Below, piece by piece: positions 18,929 to 28,503 of a DNA stretch of 64,000 bases. Within the stretch, counting starts at the first letter, position 1, and every line of letters starts with the position of its first letter. The notes below the pieces were generated by a model. The model did not search any database, was not told the DNA's origin, and was given only the letters and a program-made list of their open reading frames with translations. This DNA is from Litoribacillus peritrichatus (GTDB taxonomy: Bacteria; Pseudomonadota; Gammaproteobacteria; Pseudomonadales; Litoribrevibacteraceae): the NCBI RefSeq assembly GCF_039537985.1, contig NZ_BAABBN010000007.1, positions 434,001-498,000 of the forward strand, read 5' to 3'. Made by a program: the position numbers and the translations under genes.

Positions 18929-18974
18929 GGTCAGCCTGTTTGACTTTGTAATTATTACGGCAATTAGAAACGTT

Positions 18975-20735
18975 ATGTCAAAGAAGACAAGTCTTGATGG
19001 AAATTTAACACCCGCTGAGGTGTATGCGAGATTACTTTCCTATGTGAAGCCTCAGTGGTGGCTTTTTGTATTGAGTTTTGCTGGGTATGGTTTGTACTCT
19101 GCGACGCAGGCGGGCTGGGCGGAAATCATTGGTATGATGGTGGATGATAACCCTGATATACCGTTTGGGCTGGAAAAATTCATCGCGCTGCCTTTGGCTT
19201 TAATTCTGATGTTCTTATTGCGAGGCGTGGGCAGTTTTGTGGGGCAATACACAATCTCTGTGGTCGCTCAAAAGTTAGTCCATTCTTTAAGGGTAAGTGT
19301 TTTTAAGCAAGTACTCTATCTGCCTTCTTCGTATTTCTCTGCTACGTCTTCCGGGCATGTGCTATCAAAGATTACTTATAACACTCAGCAGGTTGTGGGA
19401 GCTGCAACGGAGGCCATTAAAGTGATTCTCCGGGAGGGCACGACAGTGATTGTCCTTTTGGGGTACATGGTTTATTTGAGCTGGGAGCTGACCTTGGTCT
19501 TTTTAACGTCCATGCCGTTCATTGCCGTAGCGATCAGTTATGCTTCAAAGCGGTTTCGCTTGCTGAGTAAACGAATTCAGAACTCCATGGGTGATATTAC
19601 TCAGTCTGCTTCTGAGTCGGTGCAGGGGTTTCAGGAAATTCGTATTTTTGGTGGTGAAAAGTATGAATACGATCGGTTTCATACTTCCAGTCGGTATACC
19701 GCTAAGCAAGGTGTAAAACTTCAGTTTGTTAAAGCCCTGAATACGCCGGTCGTGCAAATGTTGGTTGCCATTCCTATGGCGGTATTGGTTTACATTGGGC
19801 TTAACCCAGAATATTTGAAGGGGTTTGATGAAGTTTTATTTGTTCAATACATTACCGCTGCAGGTTTAGTGGCAAAGCCGATCCGAACTTTAACTAACAT
19901 CAACAGTAAAATGCAGCAAGGTATCGCTGCGGCCAGCACTTTGTTTGAGTTGCTGGATACTCAAATTGAAAAAGATCAAGGGTCTAAAACGTTAGATCAG
20001 GTTAAGGGTGCTGTATCCGTTAATAATATTGCTTTTGCTTATGAGCCAAGTAAGCCTGTGTTAAAGGACTTTTCGTTGGAGATTAACGCTGGCGAAATGA
20101 TTGCTATTGTGGGTCACTCCGGCAGTGGTAAAAGCACGCTTGCCAGCTTGTTGCCCAGGTTTAATGATCCTCAGTCGGGAACAATATCTTTGGATGGTGA
20201 AAACATTCAAGATCTCGATCTGAAGTTTTTGCGGGAACAGATTGCCTTGGTCAGCCAGAATGTTTTTTTATTCAAAGGCACTTTGCGTGACAATATTGCT
20301 TATGGAGAGCTTTCCAAAGCTTCGGATGAAGCTGTCTTAAAAGCAGCAGAGTCTGCGTATGTGATGGAATTTGCCAAAGAGCTTAAGTTGGGGCTTGATA
20401 CTGAAATTGGTGAACGAGGGTTGATGCTTTCCGGAGGGCAAAGACAGAGGATTGCCATTGCTCGTGCTATTTTGAAGGACTCACCGGTATTGATTTTGGA
20501 TGAAGCAACTTCGGCATTGGATAATGCGTCTGAACGTTATATTCAAGCGGCCATGAATGAAGTTATGAAGGGCCGAACGACTATTGTTATTGCGCATCGA
20601 CTTTCTACCATCGTCGGGGCAGATCGAATCATAGTGATGGAGTCGGGCCAAATAAAAGAAAGCGGCACTCATGCTGAGTTATTGGCTAAGAATGAGCTTT
20701 ATGCTCAGCTGTATCAAAGCCAGTTCGAAGAATAG
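18975..20735 (+). CDS. msbA: Lipid A export ABC transporter MsbA
   Basis: Homodimeric inner-membrane flippase for lipid A-core. It has 586 residues from the ATG at 18975 (MSKKTSLDGNLTPAEVYARL); E. coli MsbA is 582. An in-frame TTG at 18918 lies in the terminator and is not used. The six-helix exporter domain is followed by the nucleotide-binding domain: Walker A GHSGSGKST near 380, signature LSGGQRQRIAIARAIL, Walker B ILDEATSALD and switch IAHRLST. The ribosome site is weak. It heads the + strand run of envelope genes; the next gene starts 17 bases after its stop. Confidence 0.92.
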   Translation: MSKKTSLDGNLTPAEVYARLLSYVKPQWWLFVLSFAGYGLYSATQAGWAEIIGMMVDDNPDIPFGLEKFIALPLALILMFLLRGVGSFVGQYTISVVAQKLVHSLRVSVFKQVLYLPSSYFSATSSGHVLSKITYNTQQVVGAATEAIKVILREGTTVIVLLGYMVYLSWELTLVFLTSMPFIAVAISYASKRFRLLSKRIQNSMGDITQSASESVQGFQEIRIFGGEKYEYDRFHTSSRYTAKQGVKLQFVKALNTPVVQMLVAIPMAVLVYIGLNPEYLKGFDEVLFVQYITAAGLVAKPIRTLTNINSKMQQGIAAASTLFELLDTQIEKDQGSKTLDQVKGAVSVNNIAFAYEPSKPVLKDFSLEINAGEMIAIVGHSGSGKSTLASLLPRFNDPQSGTISLDGENIQDLDLKFLREQIALVSQNVFLFKGTLRDNIAYGELSKASDEAVLKAAESAYVMEFAKELKLGLDTEIGERGLMLSGGQRQRIAIARAILKDSPVLILDEATSALDNASERYIQAAMNEVMKGRTTIVIAHRLSTIVGADRIIVMESGQIKESGTHAELLAKNELYAQLYQSQFEE

Positions 20736-20752
20736 GCGGGTTGAGTGACGTT

Positions 20753-21667
20753 ATGACATTGCGTATTTGTTTCATTACAGACAACAAGCCGGGCCATAAA
20801 AATCAGCTGGAAGGGCTGCAGAACTCGTTAGCATTAAAAGTGGAGCTGGAGTGTGTTTGGTTGTCTGTGAAAACGACGCCTTTTTCATGGCTGAACTTGT
20901 TTAAAAAAAATAAACAGCTCAATCTTCCATTTGTACCGGATGTGGTGATTGCCGCAGGCAGCGACACTCAATTATTTGCGTTAACGGTGAAACGCCAGTT
21001 TAATGCTTTTTTGGTATTGTTGATGCGGCCCAGTGTTTTTCCTCAGTGCTTGTTTGATGCCCTGATTATTCCTGAGCATGATAAGCCTAAGCGATCTGTT
21101 CGTATTTTTAAAAGCTTTGGTGTATTAAATAAAGTACGGCCTCATAAGTTGACAGAACCTTCTCGTAAAGGTTTGATTTTGATCGGTGGAGAGTCCAAAC
21201 ATTATCATTGGAATTCCGAGGCTGTTCTGAATCAAATATCAACAGTGATAGAGAAGGCTTCCAATATTGATACTTGGTTGTTGACGGATTCAAGAAGAAC
21301 GCCTGAAGCGTTCAGGGCGTTACTCGGCAGTAAAGATGGTCAGAAAATAGAATTTTTCCCACACGAAAGTACCGATGCTAACTGGTTGCCGGCGCAAATG
21401 AAGGCTGTTGATCAAATATGGGTGACTCCTGATAGTGTGTCTATGGTGTATGAGGCGCTATCGTCAGGTAAAATAACGGGTTTGTTTGTCTTGTCTGAGA
21501 TTAAGCAGGGTCGGGTTGTGCAAGGTATTAATAATTTAATGAAAGGGAAGTTGGTTTTGTCTGTATCAGATATGGATATCGAATTAGAACACACGCACTC
21601 TTTTTGTGAGGCCGATCGAGCTGCAGACTGGCTTTTGTCTCGATTAAATGAAGTTAGGGTTGGTTGA
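20753..21667 (+). CDS. Mitochondrial-fission ELM1 family protein
   Basis: Protein of 304 residues with the ELM1-family opening RICFITDNKPGHKNQLEGL, the DVVIAAGSDTQ block and IWVTPDSVSMVYEAL. The bacterial family looks like a glycosyltransferase-B fold and usually sits in LPS or lipid-sugar gene clusters; its reaction is not established. The ATG at 20753 is preferred over a TTG at 20741. It lies 17 bases after msbA and is followed after 3 bases by a glycosyltransferase, so it is in the operon. The role in LPS core assembly is inferred from position. Confidence 0.82.
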   Translation: MTLRICFITDNKPGHKNQLEGLQNSLALKVELECVWLSVKTTPFSWLNLFKKNKQLNLPFVPDVVIAAGSDTQLFALTVKRQFNAFLVLLMRPSVFPQCLFDALIIPEHDKPKRSVRIFKSFGVLNKVRPHKLTEPSRKGLILIGGESKHYHWNSEAVLNQISTVIEKASNIDTWLLTDSRRTPEAFRALLGSKDGQKIEFFPHESTDANWLPAQMKAVDQIWVTPDSVSMVYEALSSGKITGLFVLSEIKQGRVVQGINNLMKGKLVLSVSDMDIELEHTHSFCEADRAADWLLSRLNEVRVG

Positions 21668-21670
21668 TCC

Positions 21671-22585
21671 ATGTTAAAAAAATATCGAGAAAAGCGAGCA
21701 AAGCGCAAACAAGAGCAAATTTATAAAATGCACGCGATGCTAACGGCTCTTCACCTGCAGTCGATGACATTACACAGCCAGAGTTCAGGCATTGGAAATG
21801 CTAAGCCGGAATCGATTGTCGTGTCTTTAACGAGTTTTCCTGCAAGAATTAATGATGTCCACTTAACCATCGAGAGCTTGTTTCAGCAATCACTCAAGGC
21901 AGATCAAATAATTCTTTGGTTATCTGTCGAGAATTTCCCTAACCAGTTGAATGACCTGCCGGAAGCGTTACTCATGCAGCGCGCTCGTGGATTAAGTATA
22001 GAATTTGTGGAAGGTGACCTGGGGCCTTATAAGAAAATAATTTATTCGTTAAAAGCGCACCCGGATGCGCTGATTTTAACGTTTGATGACGATATCTTAT
22101 ACCCGGTCGACTCCATTGACTTGTTGTATCGCGCCTACCTGAACGAGCCGAATGTTATTCATTGTCACCGGGGCCATAAAGTCCAATACGATACTTCAGG
22201 CAATATTCTGCCTTACCATCAATGGCAAATGGGTCTTAAATCATCGTCAGCGAACTTCGATATTTTTCCGACCGGAAACGGAGGGGTGCTTTATTTTCCC
22301 GGCGCTTTACACTCAGATGTGACCGACGAGAAGGTTTTTCAGTCCTTGGCGTTGAATGCAGATGATGTGTGGCTAAAAGCGATGTCGTTAAGGAATAAGG
22401 TGCCTTGTAAGGTGGTATCGCATACAAAGCATTGGCGGGCCAGGTTGTTAATGATTGAAGGCTCTCAGGATGTGGCTTTGATTAAACAGAATAAATCCAA
22501 GTGTGACGGTAATGACTATAAAATTCATGCTGTGTTTAACCACTTTGATTTATGGTCTCAGCTAAAGGCAAACTATGACTGCTAA
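21671..22585 (+). CDS. Glycosyltransferase-like protein of the LPS cluster
   Basis: Protein of 304 residues. SIVVSLTSFPARINDVHLTI with LILTFDDDILYP is the pattern of a GT-A fold transferase, where FDDDI would be the metal-binding acidic motif. The N-terminus is very basic (LKKYREKRAKRKQEQ), suggesting membrane-surface attachment. TGNGGVLYFP and NADDVWLKAMS are further family blocks. Its stop overlaps the next start by 11 bases. Donor and acceptor are unknown; a core sugar or capsule modification is inferred from neighbours. Confidence 0.75.
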   Translation: MLKKYREKRAKRKQEQIYKMHAMLTALHLQSMTLHSQSSGIGNAKPESIVVSLTSFPARINDVHLTIESLFQQSLKADQIILWLSVENFPNQLNDLPEALLMQRARGLSIEFVEGDLGPYKKIIYSLKAHPDALILTFDDDILYPVDSIDLLYRAYLNEPNVIHCHRGHKVQYDTSGNILPYHQWQMGLKSSSANFDIFPTGNGGVLYFPGALHSDVTDEKVFQSLALNADDVWLKAMSLRNKVPCKVVSHTKHWRARLLMIEGSQDVALIKQNKSKCDGNDYKIHAVFNHFDLWSQLKANYDC

Positions 22586-23690
22586 ATGCTTGAAAGTAGT
22601 ACAAGTACTGCCTGAATTGAATTCGGGTGGCGTTGAACGCGGTACCATTGAGTTTGCACGAGAGCTGGTGAAGCTGGGGCATCAATCCATCGTTATTTCG
22701 AATGGTGGTCGCCAAGTGAACAAGTTGGAGGCTGAAGGTTCCACCCATATACAAATGCCTGTTCATAAAAAGTCGCTTATGTCGTTAAGACAAGTCAGGT
22801 TGATGAGACAGCAACTGCTGGCATTGAAGCCGGACATTGTTCATGTCCGTTCGAGAGTGCCTGCCTGGATTGTTTGGTTGGCATGGAGAAAGTTACCAAA
22901 AGAGAGCCGACCTAAATTAATTTCGACTTTTCATGGCCTGTATTCGGTGAATTTTTACAGTGCAGTGATGGCCAGAGCCGAGCGTATTATTGCCATATCG
23001 GACTGTGTTCATGAATATATTCTGAAGAACTATTCGGTCAGTCCAAATAAAATAACGCGCATTTATCGGGGGGTTGATCCTGAGTCATTTAATAAAATAG
23101 CGTCTTTGGATGCATGGAAAGACGCCCTTTATGCTGAGCACCCTGAGCTGAAGAATAAACGAATTATTTTAATGCCTGGCAGGCTAACCCGATGGAAAGG
23201 GCAGGAAGCTTTCATTAATATGATGCGCCTTTTGGTTGATGCTAATCCTGACTTTCATGGTGTGATTGTTGGTGAGGCGGACCCAATTAAAGAGCATTAT
23301 AAGACGGAACTTTTGGGGTTATGTGAAGCTAAACAATTGCAAGATTCTATCAGTTTTTTGGGCCACCGATCAGACATTCAGAATTTATATCAGTTGGCTG
23401 AAGTTACTTGCCACATGTCGAACAAGCCCGAACCTTTTGGCAGAACGGTGCCTGAAGCTCTGGCCGTCGGGTGTAAGGTGGTTGCTTTTGACCGGGGCGG
23501 GGCGAGTGAGTCTATGAAAGATGCTTATCCTCAAGGTTTGGTTGAGTCTGATAATATCGAACTCTTTGCCAAGAAAATTATAGAACTGTCTGAAGATAAT
23601 ACTGACATTAGATTACCTGATGCATTTTATTTGTCTTATCAGGTGCAAGAAACCTTATCGGTTTATGAATTAGCGCTCGTAGAGCAGTAG
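22575..23690 (+). CDS. Glycosyltransferase family 4
   Basis: GT-B fold sugar transferase of 371 residues. VVQVLPELNSGGVERGTIEF is the family 4 opening; IILMPGRLTRWKGQEAFINM starts the donor-binding half, and EPFGRTVPEALAVGCKVVAFDRGGASE contains the E-x7-E donor motif. It overlaps the preceding gene by 11 bases and precedes the next by a few bases. It probably adds a hexose or heptose to the LPS core; the linkage cannot be told from sequence. Confidence 0.86.
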   Translation: MTAKCLKVVQVLPELNSGGVERGTIEFARELVKLGHQSIVISNGGRQVNKLEAEGSTHIQMPVHKKSLMSLRQVRLMRQQLLALKPDIVHVRSRVPAWIVWLAWRKLPKESRPKLISTFHGLYSVNFYSAVMARAERIIAISDCVHEYILKNYSVSPNKITRIYRGVDPESFNKIASLDAWKDALYAEHPELKNKRIILMPGRLTRWKGQEAFINMMRLLVDANPDFHGVIVGEADPIKEHYKTELLGLCEAKQLQDSISFLGHRSDIQNLYQLAEVTCHMSNKPEPFGRTVPEALAVGCKVVAFDRGGASESMKDAYPQGLVESDNIELFAKKIIELSEDNTDIRLPDAFYLSYQVQETLSVYELALVEQ

Positions 23691-23702
23691 GTTGTGTTTG
23701 GA

Positions 23703-24755
23703 ATGAGAATTTTACATGTAGACTACAGACAGCTTCGTCGATATGGAAAAACCAGAGTAAGCTGGGCTGAGAAGTTAACGTTTGGCTTAATAAAAAACGA
23801 TTATTATGTGCAAATGTTCAGTGACCGGGATGTGGCCGCGTTTGAGGCGCCATTTGGCATCCGTGACCTGGGAAAGCCCGCTTCTAACAAACGTTTCCTG
23901 GAGATGGTAGCGTCTTTTCAGCCAGACCTGATCATTGCAGGTCATTGCGACATGATTACTAATGAGTCGTTAATGAAGGCTAAGAAGTTGGCTCCCGGTT
24001 GTAAGATAGCTCATTGTAATAATGACCCGCTGTTTGTGCCTGAGAATGTTGAAAAGATTAAACACAGAGCAGAAGTGGTTGATGCGAGTTTTGTTTCTAC
24101 TGGTCGTCGAGAATTAACTATGTTTGAAGGCATTGGTGCTCGTATCTACCACATGCCTAATCCGGTTGAAGCTTCGGTCGAGATTTTGAAAAATGACCTT
24201 CGTAGCGACTTATCCATTGACCTACTGTTTTGCAGCAACAGTAATGACTTCACCAAGCGTCTTCAAATGATTGGCAATATCAGAGAAGAAGTAAAGGATG
24301 AATTGAATTTCGCAACCTTTGGCAGTTTTGGGCAGCCGCCTATTTGGGGAAGGGATTACGATCGTGCTTTGGCTGAAACTAAAATGGGATTGAATTTAAA
24401 TCGGCAGGAAGGTTTTTATTGGTATTCTTCGGCCAGAATGGCTCAATTGGCAGGCAACGGAATTCTTCAGTTTACTCATGAATCGCCAAAATTTGATGAA
24501 TTATTGCCTAAAGATACGGTGGTTTATTTTAAAGATGAAGCGGATTTGATTGCCAGCATTAAAGAGTTTCATCATGACGACGCCAAGCGACGTGACTGGG
24601 CAGGACGGACGCGTGAGTTTTTTCATAATGAAATGAATTCACGACTATACGCGCGCTATATTACGGAAGCGACCATGGAAATACCGTTCAGTCATGATTA
24701 TGTTTGGGCGAGAGACATTGCTCAAGATGGGCGCTTACTCAGTTCGGCTGAATAG
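23703..24755 (+). CDS. CgeB-like glycosyltransferase
   Basis: Protein of 350 residues in the spore-maturation CgeB/glycosyltransferase family 1 group. It opens MRILHVDYRQLRRYGKTRVS. FQPDLIIAGHCDMI and KIAHCNNDPLFVPEN make up the N-lobe. MGLNLNRQEGFYWYSSARMA and GNGILQFTHESPKFDELL form the C-terminal CgeB block. ATG at 23703 is preferred over GTG at 23694 because the protein then begins with the usual first beta strand. It follows the family 4 gene within 12 bases. Function in LPS or surface polysaccharide is inferred. Confidence 0.8.
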   Translation: MRILHVDYRQLRRYGKTRVSWAEKLTFGLIKNDYYVQMFSDRDVAAFEAPFGIRDLGKPASNKRFLEMVASFQPDLIIAGHCDMITNESLMKAKKLAPGCKIAHCNNDPLFVPENVEKIKHRAEVVDASFVSTGRRELTMFEGIGARIYHMPNPVEASVEILKNDLRSDLSIDLLFCSNSNDFTKRLQMIGNIREEVKDELNFATFGSFGQPPIWGRDYDRALAETKMGLNLNRQEGFYWYSSARMAQLAGNGILQFTHESPKFDELLPKDTVVYFKDEADLIASIKEFHHDDAKRRDWAGRTREFFHNEMNSRLYARYITEATMEIPFSHDYVWARDIAQDGRLLSSAE

Positions 24756-24839
24756 AGTTTGCCCCTAAAATAATTTGTTTTTGATCGGAAAAACAGCTGC
24801 TTATATACAGTTGTTGAAGAATTAATGTAGGAATTCGAT

Positions 24840-26147
24840 TTGCGCTTGCTAAACCAGAAATTAGATATTAAAAACCTCGACACGTTCTTTCATTGGGTAG
24901 GTTTTTTGGCGCTTTGCAGTATGGCGTTATTGATGATGATTACCGACAAGATTGGTGATCGTTCGGCGAAAGTGATGGCGGTGTTGGGGGTTCTCTTTTT
25001 ATGCTCACGTTGGCGTACTTTGGTTAAGTCACCCCTGGTTTTATTGGTGTTGGTGGCCATTGTTATCCAGTTATTAACCTGGGTGGGGATGCAGCTCCAG
25101 CATCCTGAGTGGGCTGAGAGTTCGCCTAAAGTAGAACGCTTGTTGGCGTGGTTTATGTTGATTCCCGTTGCGTACTTTTTAAATGGAGACCAGCGGAAAA
25201 TATTGTTCGTCTTTGGGTTGGCAGCCTTTGCCTTGTTTATTTCTCCATGGGTAACCGGTGGCGGATGGCAGGAAATTTGGCATGGCCTTTCTGGAGGACG
25301 AGTAGACTTTGGCGTCAGAAATGCCCAGCATGTGGCTATGTTGTTTGGCATGCTATTTATTACTTTTTGCGCGCTATTCATTAACGACTTAATAAACAAG
25401 TCCGTCAGTTGGTTCAAAACATCCCTGTATTTGATGTTGGCGGCAGTGTCTTTAATCGCTGTTATTATTACTCAGACTCGAGCCGTATGGTTGGCTTTGG
25501 CCGCAGTATTGTGTTGTTTTGTGTTGTATTGTTTTTTCCGTTCTATTCAGCGGGGAGGGTCGTTTAAATCTTTCGCAATATTAGCTGTTGTCCTAGTGGG
25601 TGTATTTGCAACCTTATCTGTGACCAATTTGAGCAACACATTTGAAAAACGCATTGCCCATGAACTCTCAAATATTACCATTGCGTTGAGTGGTTCAGAT
25701 CAATATCGATCAAATACCAGTACCGGCATTCGGTTGGATACTTGGTATGAGTCATTGGACTGGATTTCAGAACGGCCAGTGTTAGGTTGGGGAGGAAACG
25801 GGCGCGACTTGGTGGTGAAGCATACCGATCGCTTATCTGAAGAAAACAAAAAGATATTCCGGCATCTTCATAACTCATATCTGGATACGCTGGTCAATTT
25901 CGGCCTTTTAGGCTTGCTGACGTTGGTATTGCTGTTTTATTATCTTGGTTATATTACGATTGATCTTTATAAAAAGAAAACTATAACCAAGACAGTCATT
26001 GTAACTTCATCTCTTTTACTTATCTTTACGGGTATCGTAAATTGTTTTGAATCCTATATGTACTATTCAAGTGGTACTTATGTGCTGGCTTTGGTTGGTG
26101 GAGCGCTGTTGTCGTTGCACTGGAAATCAACCAAAATTCTCGATTGA
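24840..26147 (+). CDS. O-antigen ligase-like membrane protein (WaaL type)
   Basis: Polytopic protein of 435 residues with about eleven hydrophobic segments and the Wzy_C/O-antigen ligase core: ITQTRAVWLALAAVL, then the periplasmic loop with STGIRLDTWYESLDWISERP, VLGWGGNG, and HLHNSYLDTLVNFGLLGLL, where the His is the residue expected in ligases. The start is TTG at 24840 with TAGGA about 8 bases upstream; no early ATG exists. It would join O-chain or a surface sugar to lipid A-core in the periplasm. A Wzy polymerase is the main alternative, but the setting among core transferases favours ligase. Confidence 0.82.
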   Translation: MRLLNQKLDIKNLDTFFHWVGFLALCSMALLMMITDKIGDRSAKVMAVLGVLFLCSRWRTLVKSPLVLLVLVAIVIQLLTWVGMQLQHPEWAESSPKVERLLAWFMLIPVAYFLNGDQRKILFVFGLAAFALFISPWVTGGGWQEIWHGLSGGRVDFGVRNAQHVAMLFGMLFITFCALFINDLINKSVSWFKTSLYLMLAAVSLIAVIITQTRAVWLALAAVLCCFVLYCFFRSIQRGGSFKSFAILAVVLVGVFATLSVTNLSNTFEKRIAHELSNITIALSGSDQYRSNTSTGIRLDTWYESLDWISERPVLGWGGNGRDLVVKHTDRLSEENKKIFRHLHNSYLDTLVNFGLLGLLTLVLLFYYLGYITIDLYKKKTITKTVIVTSSLLLIFTGIVNCFESYMYYSSGTYVLALVGGALLSLHWKSTKILD

Positions 26148-26190
26148 GTGGCTTAGCTTTGGGCCTGCTTGAATTGATAAGGAACTGCAT

Positions 26191-27003
26191 GTGAAGTTTT
26201 CTTGTTGGGTATTAACGTTAGATGAACAATCTGATCAAACTAAGAAGTTAATTGATTCCTTGGCGGATCAGGGTGTTAATGCAACGCCGTTTCCTGGTGT
26301 CGATGGCCGCAGTCAGATGCCGGTACTGCAAGGGAATGAGTTTATTGATGAGAAAGAGTCTGTATTAAGGCATAGAAAGTTACTTTCTCCGTCGCAGGTT
26401 GGTTGTTATTTAGCTCATTACCGGGCAATCAAACAAGCTTATGACGAAGGGCATGACCGTATTTGTATTTTAGAAGATGATGTCTTTTTAGAGCCTAATT
26501 TTGCATCGGCACTGAACGATATTATTGACTTACCTGATGAATATGAAATGACTCGATTGATGGCACTCAGGGTCAGACGACGTAAAAAAGTACGTGATAT
26601 TCCCGATCAGATAGATGGTGAGCATTCAGTAATTGTTCGACCCGAGAGGGGGTGGTGTGGTGCTCAGGGGTATGTGCTTTCCCGACCTGGAATGAAGAAA
26701 ATTATTGATCATGCGGCTCGTATTTATGAACCAATTGATAAAGTGTTTGATCATTTCTTTGAGTTTGACTTAAAACTTTATGGCGTAGAGCCACACATTT
26801 TGCATGAATACCGTGCCGAGTCGACCATTAAAAAGCCGCCTGAAAAAGGCATGTCGTTAAGTCTTTTTCAGCTGGTTGCTTTTCATCTGTACAAAGGGTT
26901 TCGTAGTGTCAGGCGTCACAGTTATCTCAGGCTGAATCGGTCTGATTTCTACCCGGCTGAAATGCCTGATAAACGGCTGGGTAAAACCGATCGCTTGAGG
27001 TAA
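26191..27003 (+). CDS. Glycosyltransferase family 25 (LPS biosynthesis type)
   Basis: Protein of 270 residues. It opens with the GT25 strand KFSCWVLTLDEQSDQTKKL. PSQVGCYLAHYRAIKQAYDE followed by RICILEDDVFLEPNF is the family signature with the acidic EDD metal motif, and RGWCGAQGYVLSRPGMKKII follows. The start is GTG at 26191 behind AAGGA. GT25 enzymes commonly transfer galactose to LPS inner core; the sugar here is unknown. It is the last gene of the + strand run and converges on a yrbL-like gene across a 65-base gap. Confidence 0.85.
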   Translation: MKFSCWVLTLDEQSDQTKKLIDSLADQGVNATPFPGVDGRSQMPVLQGNEFIDEKESVLRHRKLLSPSQVGCYLAHYRAIKQAYDEGHDRICILEDDVFLEPNFASALNDIIDLPDEYEMTRLMALRVRRRKKVRDIPDQIDGEHSVIVRPERGWCGAQGYVLSRPGMKKIIDHAARIYEPIDKVFDHFFEFDLKLYGVEPHILHEYRAESTIKKPPEKGMSLSLFQLVAFHLYKGFRSVRRHSYLRLNRSDFYPAEMPDKRLGKTDRLR

Positions 27004-27026
27004 ATCGCTAATTAGGCAGGCCGTTC

Positions 27027-27055
27027 AGCAGAAAAGGATGGTCGCCTTTTCTGCT
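27027..27055. terminator. Hairpin between convergent genes
   Basis: An 11-bp perfect stem (AGCAGAAAAGG / CCTTTTCTGCT) with a 7-base loop lies between the GT25 gene and the first yrbL-like gene. Neither side has a U tract, so it is a weak or Rho-assisted stop at best. Confidence 0.5.
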
Positions 27056-27068
27056 TCGGTAAATGCCA

Positions 27069-27677
27069 CTAGGACAAGGCTTTTTTCATTCGGGTTTTAA
27101 ACTTTTGTATTCGGTTGAAGTTTGCCTTTTTGTTGTAAGCCTTGGAGAAGCTTCGTAACGAAAATCCTGGCTTACTACCTATCCCATCAATCAATACGAA
27201 CTTCTTGGCGAGTTCATCCCAAACTAAATTATTGAGATTGAAGTCTCGTATAATGATGTCGGTATCCCGCATCCAGTCAAAGTATTCGTCTAACGCTTTA
27301 TCGTGTTCAGCCGTGTATTGAGCATTTTTGACCAGGTCTTCCGTGGTTGGTGCTAACTCACCGTTTTCTTTCTTTACGGCTTTGACGATCATGCCTAAGC
27401 CCAGGTCGGTATCCACTAAGCCGACGATCTGTTGGATGTGGTTCAGGTTTGGTTTTGCGCATTCACGTATTGCCAGATACTCTGTTAATTCATTTAATAA
27501 CGACCAGTAGCGTTTTAAACGAAGAAACTTGATGACAATGGGGACTCTTTTTTCCTGCTTTTTATGGAAGCGTTCGTGCCAAACTTTGATGAGCCAGTCT
27601 GGGTTGTCTGGGTGTATAAAAACGAAGCGCTCTCCGCCTTTAGCAATGGGCGTTGTGTCTGATAAAGTTAATGTCAT
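27069..27677 (-). CDS. YrbL-like kinase-fold protein, copy 1
   Basis: Protein of 202 residues of the PhoP-regulatory-network YrbL family, which has a small protein-kinase-like fold. It opens SDTTPIAKGGERFVFIHPDNP; the lysine in WLIKVWHE would be the ATP-binding lysine. The catalytic-loop equivalent is IIRDFNLNNLVW with Asp145 and Asn150, and the metal motif is LIDGIGS with Asp164. All kinase-critical residues seem present in this copy. The C-terminus is basic (KAYNKKANFNRIQKFKTRMK). It lies 40 bases after a second YrbL-like gene. A role in phosphorylating LPS core sugars, as for WaaP/WaaY, is my inference from fold and neighbours. Confidence 0.8.
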   Translation of the reverse strand: MTLTLSDTTPIAKGGERFVFIHPDNPDWLIKVWHERFHKKQEKRVPIVIKFLRLKRYWSLLNELTEYLAIRECAKPNLNHIQQIVGLVDTDLGLGMIVKAVKKENGELAPTTEDLVKNAQYTAEHDKALDEYFDWMRDTDIIIRDFNLNNLVWDELAKKFVLIDGIGSKPGFSLRSFSKAYNKKANFNRIQKFKTRMKKALS

Positions 27678-27717
27678 AGATTTTGTTGCCGTAATTCGTA
27701 GTAGCGTGGTTAAAGTA

Positions 27718-28347
27718 TTATTGAGAAGCGTGTTTACTCAGTCCTTCCTGAACCCACATTTTTAGTTTCTGAGATTTTTTAAAATTGGAGCGCTTGTTGT
27801 ATCGTTTTGAAAAGCTTCTTAGAGTCAAAAGTGGCTTACTGCCGATACCGTCGATAATGACAAAGCGTTGGGTGGTGTCGTTCCAAACCATGTTGGTGGT
27901 GGTCAGCTCACGAATAATGACGTTGGTATTGACGATCCAGTCTAAGATTTCATTGAGGGCATCTTCATGTTTTTGTTTAAACGTGTTGCCCTGAATAAGA
28001 TTTCGTAAGGTGGGGGCCACTTCGCCAGTCGGTGAGCGAATGGCTTCAACTATCATACCGACACCGAGGTCTGTGTCTACCAGCCCAATCACGTTTTCTA
28101 TATAACTCTCAGCAGGCGACATCAACTCTCGAACGGCGAGATGCTCGACCATTTCATGAAGGAACTCCCAATAATTAGGCAAACGTCTGAATCTCATTGA
28201 CCAGGGGTATTTAGCCTTAAGTGCTTCCAGCCCCGCTTCATGAACCACCTTGATTAGTAGACTTGAATCATTTGGGTGAATATACACGGCTTTATGATCA
28301 CCCACTGCGAACGGTGTTTCATGCGTTAGAGAGATTGGTTTTCCCAT
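27718..28347 (-). CDS. YrbL-like kinase-fold protein, copy 2
   Basis: Paralogue of the next gene, 209 residues from the ATG at 28347, which has TAGGT upstream; in-frame starts to 28413 would add an unrelated leader. It opens LTHETPFAVGDHKAVYIHPND, with LLIKVVHE as the lysine strand. The catalytic-loop equivalent reads IIRELTTTNMVW, so the usual Asp is Glu, while Asn is kept; IIDGIGSKP keeps the metal Asp. The C-terminus (KRYNKRSNFKKSQKLK) is basic like copy 1, indicating tandem duplication. The two copies are probably co-transcribed. Activity is less sure than for copy 1. Confidence 0.8.
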   Translation of the reverse strand: MGKPISLTHETPFAVGDHKAVYIHPNDSSLLIKVVHEAGLEALKAKYPWSMRFRRLPNYWEFLHEMVEHLAVRELMSPAESYIENVIGLVDTDLGVGMIVEAIRSPTGEVAPTLRNLIQGNTFKQKHEDALNEILDWIVNTNVIIRELTTTNMVWNDTTQRFVIIDGIGSKPLLTLRSFSKRYNKRSNFKKSQKLKMWVQEGLSKHASQ

Positions 28348-28503
28348 AAGATACCTATTAACGTTTGCCATAAGTGGTAATTTCACAGCAATAGAGAAGT
28401 GATACTTAACCATAGCGCCATGAGTGGTTACAATTGTAACCGATTGTCTTTAAATCGAATATATAACTTGCCACCCAAATTAGGTATTACAAGGAGAATT
28501 TTT

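Noticed and set aside
18918..18974. Longer msbA from TTG at 18918
   Set aside because: It starts inside the ilvE terminator and adds residues unlike MsbA.
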